From positions 1 through 22,905 of IMG/VR virus record IMGVR_UViG_3300025417_000093: DNA of 22,905 nt; one strand, written 5' to 3'. The DNA is from a virus. The notes below the pieces were generated by a model. The model did no database searches, had not been told where the DNA came from, and saw nothing but the letters and a program-made list of their open reading frames with translations. Shown here piece after piece: positions 5,439 to 10,782 of the stretch. Position numbers and translations under genes: made by a program. Every line of letters begins with the position of its first letter. The first letter of the stretch is position 1.

Positions 5439-5469
5439 AAACACAATAAAGTATCATTTATTTGTGTTT
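5439..5469 (+). terminator. long hairpin ending the structured-RNA operon
   Basis: AAACACAATAAA (5439-5450) pairs with TTTATTTGTGTTT (5457-5469), a 12-bp stem with one bulge and a six-base loop. It lacks a strong T-run outside the stem, but the 3' arm is T-rich. It could terminate the RNA or be a processing stem, and it separates the RNA from the HNH gene. Confidence 0.55.
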
Positions 5470-5496
5470 AGCATAAATAATCATATAGGAGATTAT

Positions 5497-5928
5497 ATGA
5501 TTGATATTACTGAATTTATAAATAGACCTCGTGACGAAAGAAGGTCCCATCTAAATTTAGATGAACCCTGTTGTGAACGCGGTGGTAATTCCACCAATCA
5601 CAAAGGTGTTTTAGCACAGTTTTTAGACTCAACTATTCCGTCAGGAAGAATTCTGTTATGTCACGCATGTAATAATAATAAATGTTCTAACCCAAAACAC
5701 TTGTATTGGGGAACAGACTATGATAATATTATCATTGATGGCTCAGAGTTCGGAACACATAAAAATCCTTTTGAACGCCGTGTTGAAAAATATGGTTTAG
5801 AAAAGGCTAGTGCAATGAATAGCAGAGTAGGCAATAATAATGGTTCTGGTAATAAGGGTAAACCTAAATCAGAAGAACACAAGAAAAATATTGCGGAAGC
5901 AATTAAAAGAAAGTATAATAAACAATAG
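5497..5928 (+). CDS. HNH homing-type endonuclease
   Basis: 143 aa; start at 5497 with AGGAG at 5488-5491 (the in-frame ATG at 5464 lacks a site). Residues about 25-80 show the HNH_3 pattern, including CHACNNNKCSNPKHLYWGT (Cys55, Cys58, Cys63, His68). The C-terminal segment NKGKPKSEEHKKNIAEAIKRK is a NUMOD3-like DNA-binding motif found in homing endonucleases. It lies between the structured RNA and tRNA-Leu, a typical site for a mobile nuclease gene. No intron is evident. Confidence 0.85.
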   Translation: MIDITEFINRPRDERRSHLNLDEPCCERGGNSTNHKGVLAQFLDSTIPSGRILLCHACNNNKCSNPKHLYWGTDYDNIIIDGSEFGTHKNPFERRVEKYGLEKASAMNSRVGNNNGSGNKGKPKSEEHKKNIAEAIKRKYNKQ

Positions 5929-5935
5929 ATTAATT

Positions 5936-6020
5936 GCCCGGGTGGAGAAATGGTATACTCAGAAGACTTAAAATCTTCCGCTGTAATGGCATGCCGGTTC
6001 GAGTCCGGCCCCGGGCACCA
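5936..6020 (+). tRNA. tRNA-Leu (UAA)
   Basis: Acceptor gcccggg/cccgggc, anticodon stem gaaga/tcttc with loop cttaaaa (TAA), long variable arm, T-loop ttcgagt, discriminator A, encoded CCA. Confidence 0.95.
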
Positions 6021-6026
6021 AGTTAT

Positions 6027-6103
6027 GGGCCCTTAGCTCATTCGGTTAGAGCAGTGGACTCATAATCCATTGGTGGTGTGTTCGAATCACACAGGGCCCA
6101 CCA
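6027..6103 (+). tRNA. tRNA-Met (CAU), elongator, or Ile2
   Basis: Acceptor gggccct/agggccc is fully paired, so it is not an initiator. Anticodon stem gtgga/tccat, loop ctcataa (CAT), T-loop ttcgaat, encoded CCA. Whether C34 is modified to lysidine (reading AUA) cannot be told from sequence. Confidence 0.93.
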
Positions 6104-6122
6104 AATTGATAGTATGATTATT

Positions 6123-6217
6123 GGAGACGTGGGTGAGCCGGTTTAAACCACCTTCCTGCTAAGAAGACGTATGAGCAAAAACTTGTACCGAGAGTTCGAA
6201 TCTCTCCGTCTCCGCCA
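6123..6217 (+). tRNA. tRNA-Ser (GCU)
   Basis: Acceptor ggagacg/cgtctcc, loop ctgctaa (GCT), long variable arm, T-arm gagag-ttcgaat-ctctc, discriminator G, encoded CCA. The anticodon stem has one mismatch at its base. Confidence 0.92.
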
Positions 6218-6230
6218 ACAATATTTTTTC

Positions 6231-6308
6231 GGTGAGGTGGCAGAGCGGCCCAATGCAAGGGATTGCAAATCCCTAAAACCGTGAGTTCAAATCTCACCCT
6301 CACCTCCA
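6231..6308 (+). tRNA. tRNA-Cys (GCA)
   Basis: Acceptor ggtgagg/cctcacc, anticodon stem aggga/tccct with loop ttgcaaa (GCA), T-arm gtgag-ttcaaat-ctcac, discriminator U, encoded CCA. Confidence 0.94.
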
Positions 6309-6327
6309 ACAACTTTAGGAGAATTGA

Positions 6328-6462
6328 ATGGCTAATGTAAAGCAAGGCAATTTAACAAAGAGTCCTCAATGGTGGAAACATCTTAAGGATTGGAAGCGTG
6401 TGTTCTGGAAATCAGAACGACAAGCACAAAAGAGAGAAATCAAGGTTGACAACAATACCTAA
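6328..6462 (+). CDS. small basic Trp-rich protein
   Basis: 44 aa (MANVKQGNLTKSPQWWKHLK...) with TAGGAG at 6317-6322, six bases before the ATG. Rich in Lys, Arg and Trp with a WWKHLKDWKRVFWKSERQ segment, so it may bind nucleic acid or membrane. The -35 box and half the spacer of the next promoter lie within its last codons. No family recognised. Confidence 0.7.
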   Translation: MANVKQGNLTKSPQWWKHLKDWKRVFWKSERQAQKREIKVDNNT

Positions 6463-6474
6463 TTGTTGTATAAT
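6446..6474 (+). promoter_or_regulatory. perfect consensus sigma70 promoter with palindromic spacer
   Basis: TTGACA 6446-6451 and TATAAT 6469-6474 with 17 bases between, both full consensus. ACAACAAT (6449-6456) and ATTGTTGT (6462-6469) are a perfect 8-bp inverted repeat spanning the spacer, followed by a T-rich run, so it may also terminate the small gene. It leads into the mini-ORFs and two tRNA-Lys genes. Confidence 0.9.
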
Positions 6475-6501
6475 AATTTTTTAAACGAAAGAGGTAATGA
6501 C

Positions 6502-6522
6502 ATGAAACGAAGTAAACGATAG
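6502..6522 (+). other. possible 6-codon ORF MKRSKR inside a hairpin
   Basis: ATG at 6502 is preceded by a good ribosome site (AAAGAGG) and encodes only MKRSKR. AATGACA (6496-6502) and TGTCATT (6523-6529) are perfectly complementary and enclose the ORF, with the ATG at the foot of the stem. A second mini-ORF, MARKRKI, is at 6556-6579. They could be leader peptides or chance. Confidence 0.25.
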
Positions 6523-6588
6523 TGTCATTCTTAGACTTCCAAGTATGGTCTAGGGATGGCACGTAAAAGAAAAATCTAATACTGCTAT

Positions 6589-6663
6589 CCCTTCGAGATG
6601 TTACGGTAGCATACCGGACTCTTAATCCGAGAAGACTGAGTTCAATTCTCAGCGGAGGGACCA
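6589..6663 (+). tRNA. tRNA-Lys (CUU)
   Basis: Acceptor cccttcg/cggaggg, anticodon stem cgga/tccg with loop ctcttaa (CTT), T-arm ctgag-ttcaatt-ctcag, discriminator A, encoded CCA. Confidence 0.92.
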
Positions 6664-6669
6664 TATTAT

Positions 6670-6745
6670 GGAAGCATAACTCAATGGCTAGAGTATCCGG
6701 CTTTTAACCGGAATGTTGTGGGTTCGAGTCCCACTGCTTCTACCA
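6670..6745 (+). tRNA. tRNA-Lys (UUU)
   Basis: Acceptor ggaagca/tgcttct, anticodon stem tccgg/ccgga with loop cttttaa (TTT), T-loop ttcgagt, discriminator A, encoded CCA. The terminal TACCA is also the foot of the hairpin that follows. Confidence 0.94.
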
Positions 6746-6811
6746 TATAAAAACACATTCGCAACCAAATGGGAGTGAAATATCCGCGGGGAGTGTGTTT
6801 CTATATGGTAT
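6741..6811 (+). other. long hairpin starting in the tRNA-Lys 3' end
   Basis: TACCATATA (6741-6749) pairs with TATATGGTA (6803-6811), and just inside AAACACATTC pairs with GAGTGTGTTT, giving an almost continuous stem of about 19 bp. It contains the CCA of tRNA-Lys, so folding competes with tRNA 3' maturation. It could be a terminator or a processing signal. Confidence 0.7.
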
Positions 6812-6868
6812 TATTGGAAATGTGGCAGAGTCCGGTTTATTGCTTTTGAGTTGATTGTGTATAAATAA

Positions 6869-6961
6869 AGTTATGAATACTTATATGAAAAAGATTTAAA
6901 ACCTGTACTTGAATATGTTAAAAACAAATATGGGAAAGACTTTATAAGTCTTTATGAATAA
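6869..6961 (+). pseudogene. 3' fragment of a coding sequence
   Basis: An open frame without a start codon reads ...YLYEKDLKPVLEYVKNKY... to a TAA at 6959-6961. The residues look like a genuine amphipathic helical protein end. The upstream edge meets a stop and the broken tRNA, so this is likely a remnant brought in with the insertion. Confidence 0.4.
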
Positions 6962-6962
6962 T

Positions 6963-7053
6963 GGAGGGCCAAACCGACTGGTGACGGTAACGGTCTTGAA
7001 AACCGCCGAGTGTTAATAGCGCCTTTAGAGTTCGACTCTCTAGCCCTCCGCCA
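6963..7053 (+). tRNA. tRNA-Ser (UGA)
   Basis: Acceptor ggagggc/gccctcc, anticodon stem cggt/accg with loop cttgaaa (TGA), long variable arm, T-arm tagag-ttcgact-ctcta, discriminator G, encoded CCA. It lies inside the split tRNA at 6816-7089. Confidence 0.94.
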
Positions 7054-7094
7054 AAGTAGGAAAAAGGTAAATCTCACCGTTTCCGCCAAGATAA

Positions 7095-7169
7095 TGTCTC
7101 TCTGATGTAATGGCAGCATAGCGGTCTCCAAAACCGTTCGTTGGGGTTCGAGTCCCTAGGGGGACGCCA
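7095..7169 (+). tRNA. tRNA-Trp (CCA)
   Basis: Acceptor gtctctc/gggggac with G-U pairs, anticodon stem cggt/accg with loop ctccaaa (CCA), T-loop ttcgagt, discriminator G, encoded CCA. Confidence 0.94.
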
Positions 7170-7173
7170 AATT

Positions 7174-7247
7174 GCGGGGTTCGTATAGTGGTAATACCTT
7201 AGCCTTCCAAGCTAATGCTGAGAGTTCGATTCTCTTACCCCGCTCCA
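7174..7247 (+). tRNA. tRNA-Gly (UCC)
   Basis: Acceptor gcggggt/accccgc, anticodon stem ttagc/gctaa with loop cttccaa (TCC), T-arm gagag-ttcgatt-ctctt, discriminator U, encoded CCA. Confidence 0.94.
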
Positions 7248-7276
7248 AACACTAAATAGTTAACAGGAGATTAACT

Positions 7277-7453
7277 ATGGATGATACGTTAAAACAAGAA
7301 ATTAAACAATACTTAAAAGAAAATTTAAGTTTAGAAATATCACAAATCGCTGATATATATGAAATCAACCCAGATGAAGTAAAAATCAATATTTTACTTG
7401 AGGGCGAAGTGATAGCAAGTGGGAAAATTAACCCAACATACGATTGGAGTTAA
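7277..7453 (+). CDS. small acidic hypothetical protein
   Basis: 58 aa (MDDTLKQEIKQYLKENLS...) with ACAGGAGA upstream at 7263-7270. An N-terminal helix is followed by a segment IADIYEINPDEVKINILLEGEVIASGKI that suggests a helix then two beta strands. No known family. A promoter begins two bases after its stop. Confidence 0.75.
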   Translation: MDDTLKQEIKQYLKENLSLEISQIADIYEINPDEVKINILLEGEVIASGKINPTYDWS

Positions 7454-7454
7454 G

Positions 7455-7489
7455 TTGACAAATTGATATTGACATGATACAATTCATGT
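7455..7489 (+). promoter_or_regulatory. sigma70 promoter with dyad centred on the -10 box
   Basis: TTGACA 7455-7460, TACAAT 7478-7483, spacer 17. ACATGA (7472-7477) and TCATGT (7484-7489) exactly flank the -10 hexamer as a perfect inverted repeat. It drives tRNA-Leu(UAG), Ala, fMet, Pro and probably the parvulin gene. Confidence 0.87.
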
Positions 7490-7497
7490 TAGTTAAT

Positions 7498-7580
7498 GCC
7501 CCGATGGTGGAACTGGTAGACACGAAGGTCTTAGAAGCCTTTTCTTCGGAGTGCGAGTTCGAGTCTCGCTTGGGGCACCA
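7498..7580 (+). tRNA. tRNA-Leu (UAG)
   Basis: Acceptor gccccga/ttggggc, anticodon stem aaggt/gcctt with loop cttagaa (TAG), long variable arm, T-arm gcgag-ttcgagt-ctcgc, discriminator A, encoded CCA. It is the model against which the odd UAU tRNA at 638 can be compared. Confidence 0.95.
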
Positions 7581-7589
7581 AAAAGTTTT

Positions 7590-7665
7590 GGGGGTGTAGC
7601 TCACCTGGGAGAGCGACTGGTTTGCAACCAGTAGGTAGCGGGTTCGAGTCCTGTCACCTCCACCA
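7590..7665 (+). tRNA. tRNA-Ala (UGC)
   Basis: Acceptor gggggtg/cacctcc with G3-U70, the alanine identity pair. Anticodon stem actgg/ccagt, loop tttgcaa (TGC), T-loop ttcgagt, encoded CCA. Confidence 0.95.
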
Positions 7666-7671
7666 AGATAT

Positions 7672-7746
7672 CGTGGGGTGGAGAAGTAGTATCTCATCAG
7701 TCTCATAAGCTGAAGAACGGCGGTGCGATTCCGTCCCCCGCAACCA
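7672..7746 (+). tRNA. initiator tRNA-fMet (CAU)
   Basis: Acceptor cgtgggg opposite ccccgca leaves a C1-A72 mismatch, the bacterial initiator mark. Anticodon stem tcagt/gctga with loop ctcataa (CAT), T-loop tgcgatt, discriminator A, encoded CCA. It lacks the usual three G-C pairs in the anticodon stem. A phage-borne initiator may suit the leaderless genes proposed below. Confidence 0.85.
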
Positions 7747-7750
7747 GTTT

Positions 7751-7827
7751 CGGAGTGTGGCGCAGTCTGGTAGCGCACCTGGTTTGGGACCAGGGGGTCC
7801 AAGGTTCGAATCCTTGTACTCCGACCA
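7751..7827 (+). tRNA. tRNA-Pro (UGG)
   Basis: Acceptor cggagtg/tactccg, anticodon stem cctgg/ccagg with loop tttggga (TGG), T-arm caagg-ttcgaat-ccttg, discriminator A, encoded CCA. Confidence 0.95.
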
Positions 7828-7848
7828 AGTTTTTTATAAGGAAAATAA

Positions 7849-8118
7849 ATGCAAGTAAGAGCAAGTCATATTTTAGTGCCAACCCTGGCAGAGGCAGTAA
7901 ACTTAAAAGAACAAGTCAGTAAAGGTGCAGATTTTGCACAATTGGCAAAACAACACAGCAAGTGCCCTAGCGGCCAAAATGGTGGAGATTTAGGACCTTT
8001 TGGTCGTGGCATGATGGTTAAGCCATTTGAAGATGTAGCATTTGGTAGTGATGTGGGTGTAACCAGTGGTCCAGTGCAGACACAATTTGGTTATCATTTA
8101 ATTAAAAGAACAGCGTAA
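7849..8118 (+). CDS. parvulin-type peptidyl-prolyl isomerase
   Basis: 89 aa, a single rotamase (PpiC/PpiC_2) domain with no signal peptide, so cytoplasmic. Family landmarks are seen in order: ASHILVPTLAEA (His7), SKGADFAQLAKQHSKCPSG, NGGDLGPFGRGMMVKPFEDVAF, then a FGYHLIKR close. Length equals that of E. coli PpiC. It catalyses cis-trans isomerisation of peptidyl-proline bonds and could assist folding of phage or host proteins. It follows tRNA-Pro with AAGGAAAA upstream and is followed by two tightly packed small genes. Identification by motif is strong; its phage role is unknown. Confidence 0.93.
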   Translation: MQVRASHILVPTLAEAVNLKEQVSKGADFAQLAKQHSKCPSGQNGGDLGPFGRGMMVKPFEDVAFGSDVGVTSGPVQTQFGYHLIKRTA

Positions 8119-8127
8119 GGAAATAGT

Positions 8128-8295
8128 ATGACATGTAGAGGCTATGATGCTAAGGCAGTAAAAATTTCAAAACAAGTTAAGCGTACCGCGGCACAATATC
8201 TTGACCCACATTTGCGTGGAGCAATTATTCGTAGTTTTGTTGAAATTGAAAAATCAGGACTACGTTCAGTACGTAAAGATAAGGATAGCAAGTAA
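8128..8295 (+). CDS. small basic hypothetical protein
   Basis: 55 aa (MTCRGYDAKAVKISKQVKRT...) with TAAGGAAA upstream. Lys/Arg-rich and mostly helical; the repeated basic ends suggest nucleic-acid contact. Its stop overlaps the next ATG (TAATG), so the two are translationally coupled. No family recognised. Confidence 0.75.
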   Translation: MTCRGYDAKAVKISKQVKRTAAQYLDPHLRGAIIRSFVEIEKSGLRSVRKDKDSK

Positions 8296-8474
8296 TGAGT
8301 AAAGGTAGCAGACCACGTCCATATAGTGTTGATTTAAAAACATTTGACAATAACTGGGATATGATTTTCCGCAAGCCTGATCCAAGAGTAATTGAAGATG
8401 CTAAATTGGAAGATGAGGCATTTCAAGAAATTACTAAACAAACAGAAGTTAAAGATAGCCAGCAAGGGGGCTAA
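8295..8474 (+). CDS. small hypothetical protein, GSRPRP type
   Basis: 59 aa opening MSKGSRPRPYSVDLKTFDNNWDMIF, a pattern I associate with short conserved proteins of T4-like and other large phages. The remainder is acidic and helical. Coupled to the preceding gene through a TAATG overlap. Function unknown. Confidence 0.75.
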   Translation: MSKGSRPRPYSVDLKTFDNNWDMIFRKPDPRVIEDAKLEDEAFQEITKQTEVKDSQQGG

Positions 8475-8484
8475 ATAGATTTAT

Positions 8485-8560
8485 ACCTGGTTAACTCAGT
8501 TGGTAGAGTGTCTGCCTTACACGCAGAATGTCGGCGGTTCGAACCCGTCACCAGGTACCA
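8485..8560 (+). tRNA. tRNA-Val (UAC)
   Basis: Acceptor acctggt/accaggt, anticodon stem tctgc/gcaga with loop cttacac (TAC), T-loop ttcgaac, discriminator A, encoded CCA. Confidence 0.95.
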
Positions 8561-8567
8561 AGTATTT

Positions 8568-8643
8568 GCGGGATTAGCTCAGTTGGTAGAGCGAGTGCTT
8601 GCCAAGCACTAGGTCGTCAGTTCGAACCTGATATCCCGCTCCA
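8568..8643 (+). tRNA. tRNA-Gly (GCC)
   Basis: Acceptor gcgggat/atcccgc, anticodon stem agtgc/gcact with loop ttgccaa (GCC), T-loop ttcgaac, discriminator U, encoded CCA. The last tRNA in the window. Confidence 0.95.
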
Positions 8644-8660
8644 AATAATTAAAGGAAAAT

Positions 8661-8942
8661 ATGTCATCAATATCATCTAGATATACGAGCGAAAAGGCAG
8701 TAGACAAAGTAGGTAATAGATTTGATTTAGTTCTTATTGCATCGTTAAGGGCAAGAGAATTAACAATGGGTCATCCAACTAAATTAACTGATCCTGGATT
8801 TAATCCTAATGAAATGCCTAAACCAATGACAATTGCAATACGAGAAATTGAAGAAGGTTTAGTAGGTAGAGAATACTTAGATGTTTATAAAGACAGCGAA
8901 AGTCAACGTAAGAAAAATAATATACGTTATACTGAAATATAA
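8661..8942 (+). CDS. rpoZ: RNA polymerase omega subunit homologue
   Basis: 93 aa with AAAGGAAA upstream. It matches bacterial omega in order: a KAVDKVGNRFDLVLIASLRAREL helix (omega: VEKIGNRFDLVLVAARRAR), then KPMTIAIREIEEGLVGREYL (omega: TVIALREIEEGLI). Length is close to host omega (about 90 aa). Omega wraps the beta-prime C-terminus and helps assemble polymerase and, in many bacteria, ppGpp response. A phage copy could replace host omega in RNAP to alter promoter choice or stringent control. The family match is strong by motif; the phage role is inference. Confidence 0.9.
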   Translation: MSSISSRYTSEKAVDKVGNRFDLVLIASLRARELTMGHPTKLTDPGFNPNEMPKPMTIAIREIEEGLVGREYLDVYKDSESQRKKNNIRYTEI

Positions 8943-9024
8943 ATAGAACCTATGTAGGACAACACCTTAAGCTCATGCCGTGGTTTGGTAATGTGAGTAG
9001 CCGACATTATGGAATAAATACAAA

Positions 9025-9570
9025 ATGTTTGTTATTGTATATACCCCGGGGTACTGCGGTAATATTGTAGCCGCTACCATTGATTCAACGGATTATAAAT
9101 TTATAAATATATCTAAACCTAAAGATTCAAGTAATATCATTGGATGTCACTTGAAAAATTCCAATCCCTCATTACGAAATTTAACTTTACCAGTAGTTAC
9201 TATAGAAGATGTAAATCATTATTATCAATATTTAGATGATTGTAAAAATTTATCTAAAGCCGTACCTTCTCATAGATTATGGATATTTAATTATTGGAAA
9301 ATTGATTTTGGTAAATACCCACATATTTATATAACCACTAATGATAGTAATTTGCATAAATGGGTAGATGATAGAATTGATTTAATGACCACTTCAATAA
9401 AATATGAACATGTTAATTACTCTAAATACTTTGACAAAATAATTGACCTTAAAGATATTATTAACGGAAATTTAATTAATGTACTTAGTCAATGGATAAA
9501 TGTCGATGAGTTGGATAAAAATATATACAAACAGTGGTTAGAAAAAAACAAAAAACAATTCTACTTTTAA
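9025..9570 (+). CDS. hypothetical protein, paralogue of the 10783 gene
   Basis: 181 aa. It opens MFVIVYTPGYCGNIVAATID, a short beta strand followed by a Gly-x-x-Gly-Asn loop, and ends in DIINGNLINVLSQWINVDELDKNIYKQWLEKNKKQF. The gene at 10783 has the same opening (MYVILYNPGSGGNLVASVID) and the same close, with a divergent middle. The N-terminal loop is reminiscent of phosphate-binding loops of sulfotransferase-like P-loop proteins, but the pattern is too weak to assign. The 82 bases upstream contain no tRNA or clear promoter. Confidence 0.75.
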   Translation: MFVIVYTPGYCGNIVAATIDSTDYKFINISKPKDSSNIIGCHLKNSNPSLRNLTLPVVTIEDVNHYYQYLDDCKNLSKAVPSHRLWIFNYWKIDFGKYPHIYITTNDSNLHKWVDDRIDLMTTSIKYEHVNYSKYFDKIIDLKDIINGNLINVLSQWINVDELDKNIYKQWLEKNKKQFYF

Positions 9571-9575
9571 TCCTG

Positions 9576-10247
9576 TTATCTTTCACCTGGCTTTAAATAG
9601 TCTTCACCTCTAAGCAAATCCCAAGGTCTAGATTTTTCTACAACAGGACCTGTATAGGTTTTCCAAGAACGACCTATCAAACATGATCTGATGCCGCTTT
9701 CTAATCTAGTAACTCTATGCATATAGTTTGATGGAAAGAACACTCCTGTACCAAATGTTCTACTAACATGATGGTCTTCAACATACAAGTCACCGCCTAC
9801 ATAGTCATCACTATCTGCTAACTGAATAATTAAATTCATTTTTCTTTCTTCAGTTTCTTCAAAGTTTAAACAACCGTCGTGATGCACATCAAAACAATCC
9901 CCTTCTTTATACATTTTTATTTCATAAGGCTCTAGGTACAATATTTCGTAATTATTTTGTTGTGCGTTTAGTGTCCAAGCATCTTGCAATAATTCATAAA
10001 TACCATTATCGTAACCGTGTACGTTCATAGTTTCATGTACATGGCATGTGTAAAATCCCGAAACTCCGTCTTTGGTATTAGGGGTTCGTCTATGTAATCC
10101 TGATGCTATTTCGTCAACTGCATATTTTTTTAAATTTTCTCCCATCTCCCTACTAATCATATTAGGTATTTCAATGATAGTGTTATAATCAATGTGTTCT
10201 GGTGTTGGTGATAAAATAGCTTTAGGTTTTCGTTTTATTGGGTACAT
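9576..10247 (-). CDS. 2-oxoglutarate/Fe(II) oxygenase, prolyl 4-hydroxylase type
   Basis: 223 aa from ATG 10247 (an in-frame TTG at 10271 would add eight residues). The P4Hc double-stranded beta-helix is clear: VHHDG with His122 and Asp124 as the HxD iron pair, a MNLIIQLAD strand, GGDLYVED, the distal His177 in NYMHRVTRLESGIR, and Arg187 for 2-oxoglutarate. Such enzymes hydroxylate protein side chains (Pro, Lys or Asp) or other substrates, using O2 and 2-oxoglutarate; they are frequent in large phages. Substrate unknown. It is the only - strand gene in the first 19 kb and converges on the 9025 gene, five bases apart. Confidence 0.9.
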   Translation of the reverse strand: MYPIKRKPKAILSPTPEHIDYNTIIEIPNMISREMGENLKKYAVDEIASGLHRRTPNTKDGVSGFYTCHVHETMNVHGYDNGIYELLQDAWTLNAQQNNYEILYLEPYEIKMYKEGDCFDVHHDGCLNFEETEERKMNLIIQLADSDDYVGGDLYVEDHHVSRTFGTGVFFPSNYMHRVTRLESGIRSCLIGRSWKTYTGPVVEKSRPWDLLRGEDYLKPGER

Positions 10248-10264
10248 GCATATATTTAGTAAAC

Positions 10265-10293
10265 TTGACAAAATATTCTTAAATTGTTATAAT
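10265..10293 (+). promoter_or_regulatory. perfect consensus sigma70 promoter
   Basis: TTGACA 10265-10270, TATAAT 10288-10293, spacer 17. The leader is only about eleven bases and includes AAAGGA before the kinase ATG. Partial dyad CTTAA/TTAAG around the -10. Confidence 0.9.
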
Positions 10294-10310
10294 TAAGTAA
10301 AGGAAAAATT

Positions 10311-10781
10311 ATGCCAAAATGTTATCAACTTATCGGAGTGCCAGGTAGTGGTAAAACAACCTGGGTGAGCAAAAATCAAGACTTGTTGTCAAAATGCGTG
10401 TATATATCTACGGATAAATTTGTAGAAGCCTACGCACATGAAGTTGGTAAAACTTACATAGAAGTATTTGATGAGATTATGCTCAAGGCTATTGACATGA
10501 TGACTAACGAAGTAATACAAGCACGTACTGAAGGTTTTGATATTGTGTGGGATCAAACTAGCACTACAGTTGCAAGTAGGTTAAAAAAATTTCGTATGCT
10601 TCCTAATTATGAACACATAGCAGTTGTGTTTAAAACTCCGGAAGAATTAGAATTAACACGCAGGCTTAAAAGCAGACCTGGTAAAGTAATTCCGCCACGT
10701 GTTATTACGCAAATGATAGCGCATTGGGAAAATCCTACGGTAGAAGAAGGTTTTAAGGATATTTGGCTCATAAATAATTAA
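10311..10781 (+). CDS. P-loop kinase, polynucleotide-kinase-like (AAA_33)
   Basis: 156 aa. Walker A is GVPGSGKTT (Gly9, Lys15, Thr16). A YISTDKF strand end supplies an Asp typical of this group, IVWDQT gives the Walker B-like strand, and RRLKSRPGKVIPP is a lid-like basic segment. Architecture and length match the kinase domain of T4 polynucleotide kinase (PseT) and small AAA_33 kinases, without a phosphatase domain. It may phosphorylate nucleic-acid 5' ends, perhaps in tRNA repair given the tRNA load, but small-molecule kinases share this fold. The next gene starts two bases after its stop. Confidence 0.83.
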   Translation: MPKCYQLIGVPGSGKTTWVSKNQDLLSKCVYISTDKFVEAYAHEVGKTYIEVFDEIMLKAIDMMTNEVIQARTEGFDIVWDQTSTTVASRLKKFRMLPNYEHIAVVFKTPEELELTRRLKSRPGKVIPPRVITQMIAHWENPTVEEGFKDIWLINN

Positions 10782-10782
10782 T

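Larger units (their letters stand above)
6816..7089 (+). pseudogene. tRNA split by an insertion that carries another tRNA
   Basis: 6816-6843 is a tRNA 5' part: acceptor ggaaatg, then tg and a D-arm gca...tgc. 7069-7089 is a matching 3' part: the end of a T-loop aaat, T-stem 3' strand ctcac, acceptor cgtttcc and gcca. The two acceptor strands pair over seven positions (one G-U). About 225 bases in between hold a coding remnant and a complete tRNA-Ser(UGA). The anticodon arm and T-stem 5' strand of the outer tRNA are missing, so it is probably dead. It looks like an insertion or recombination between tRNA genes. Confidence 0.65.
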
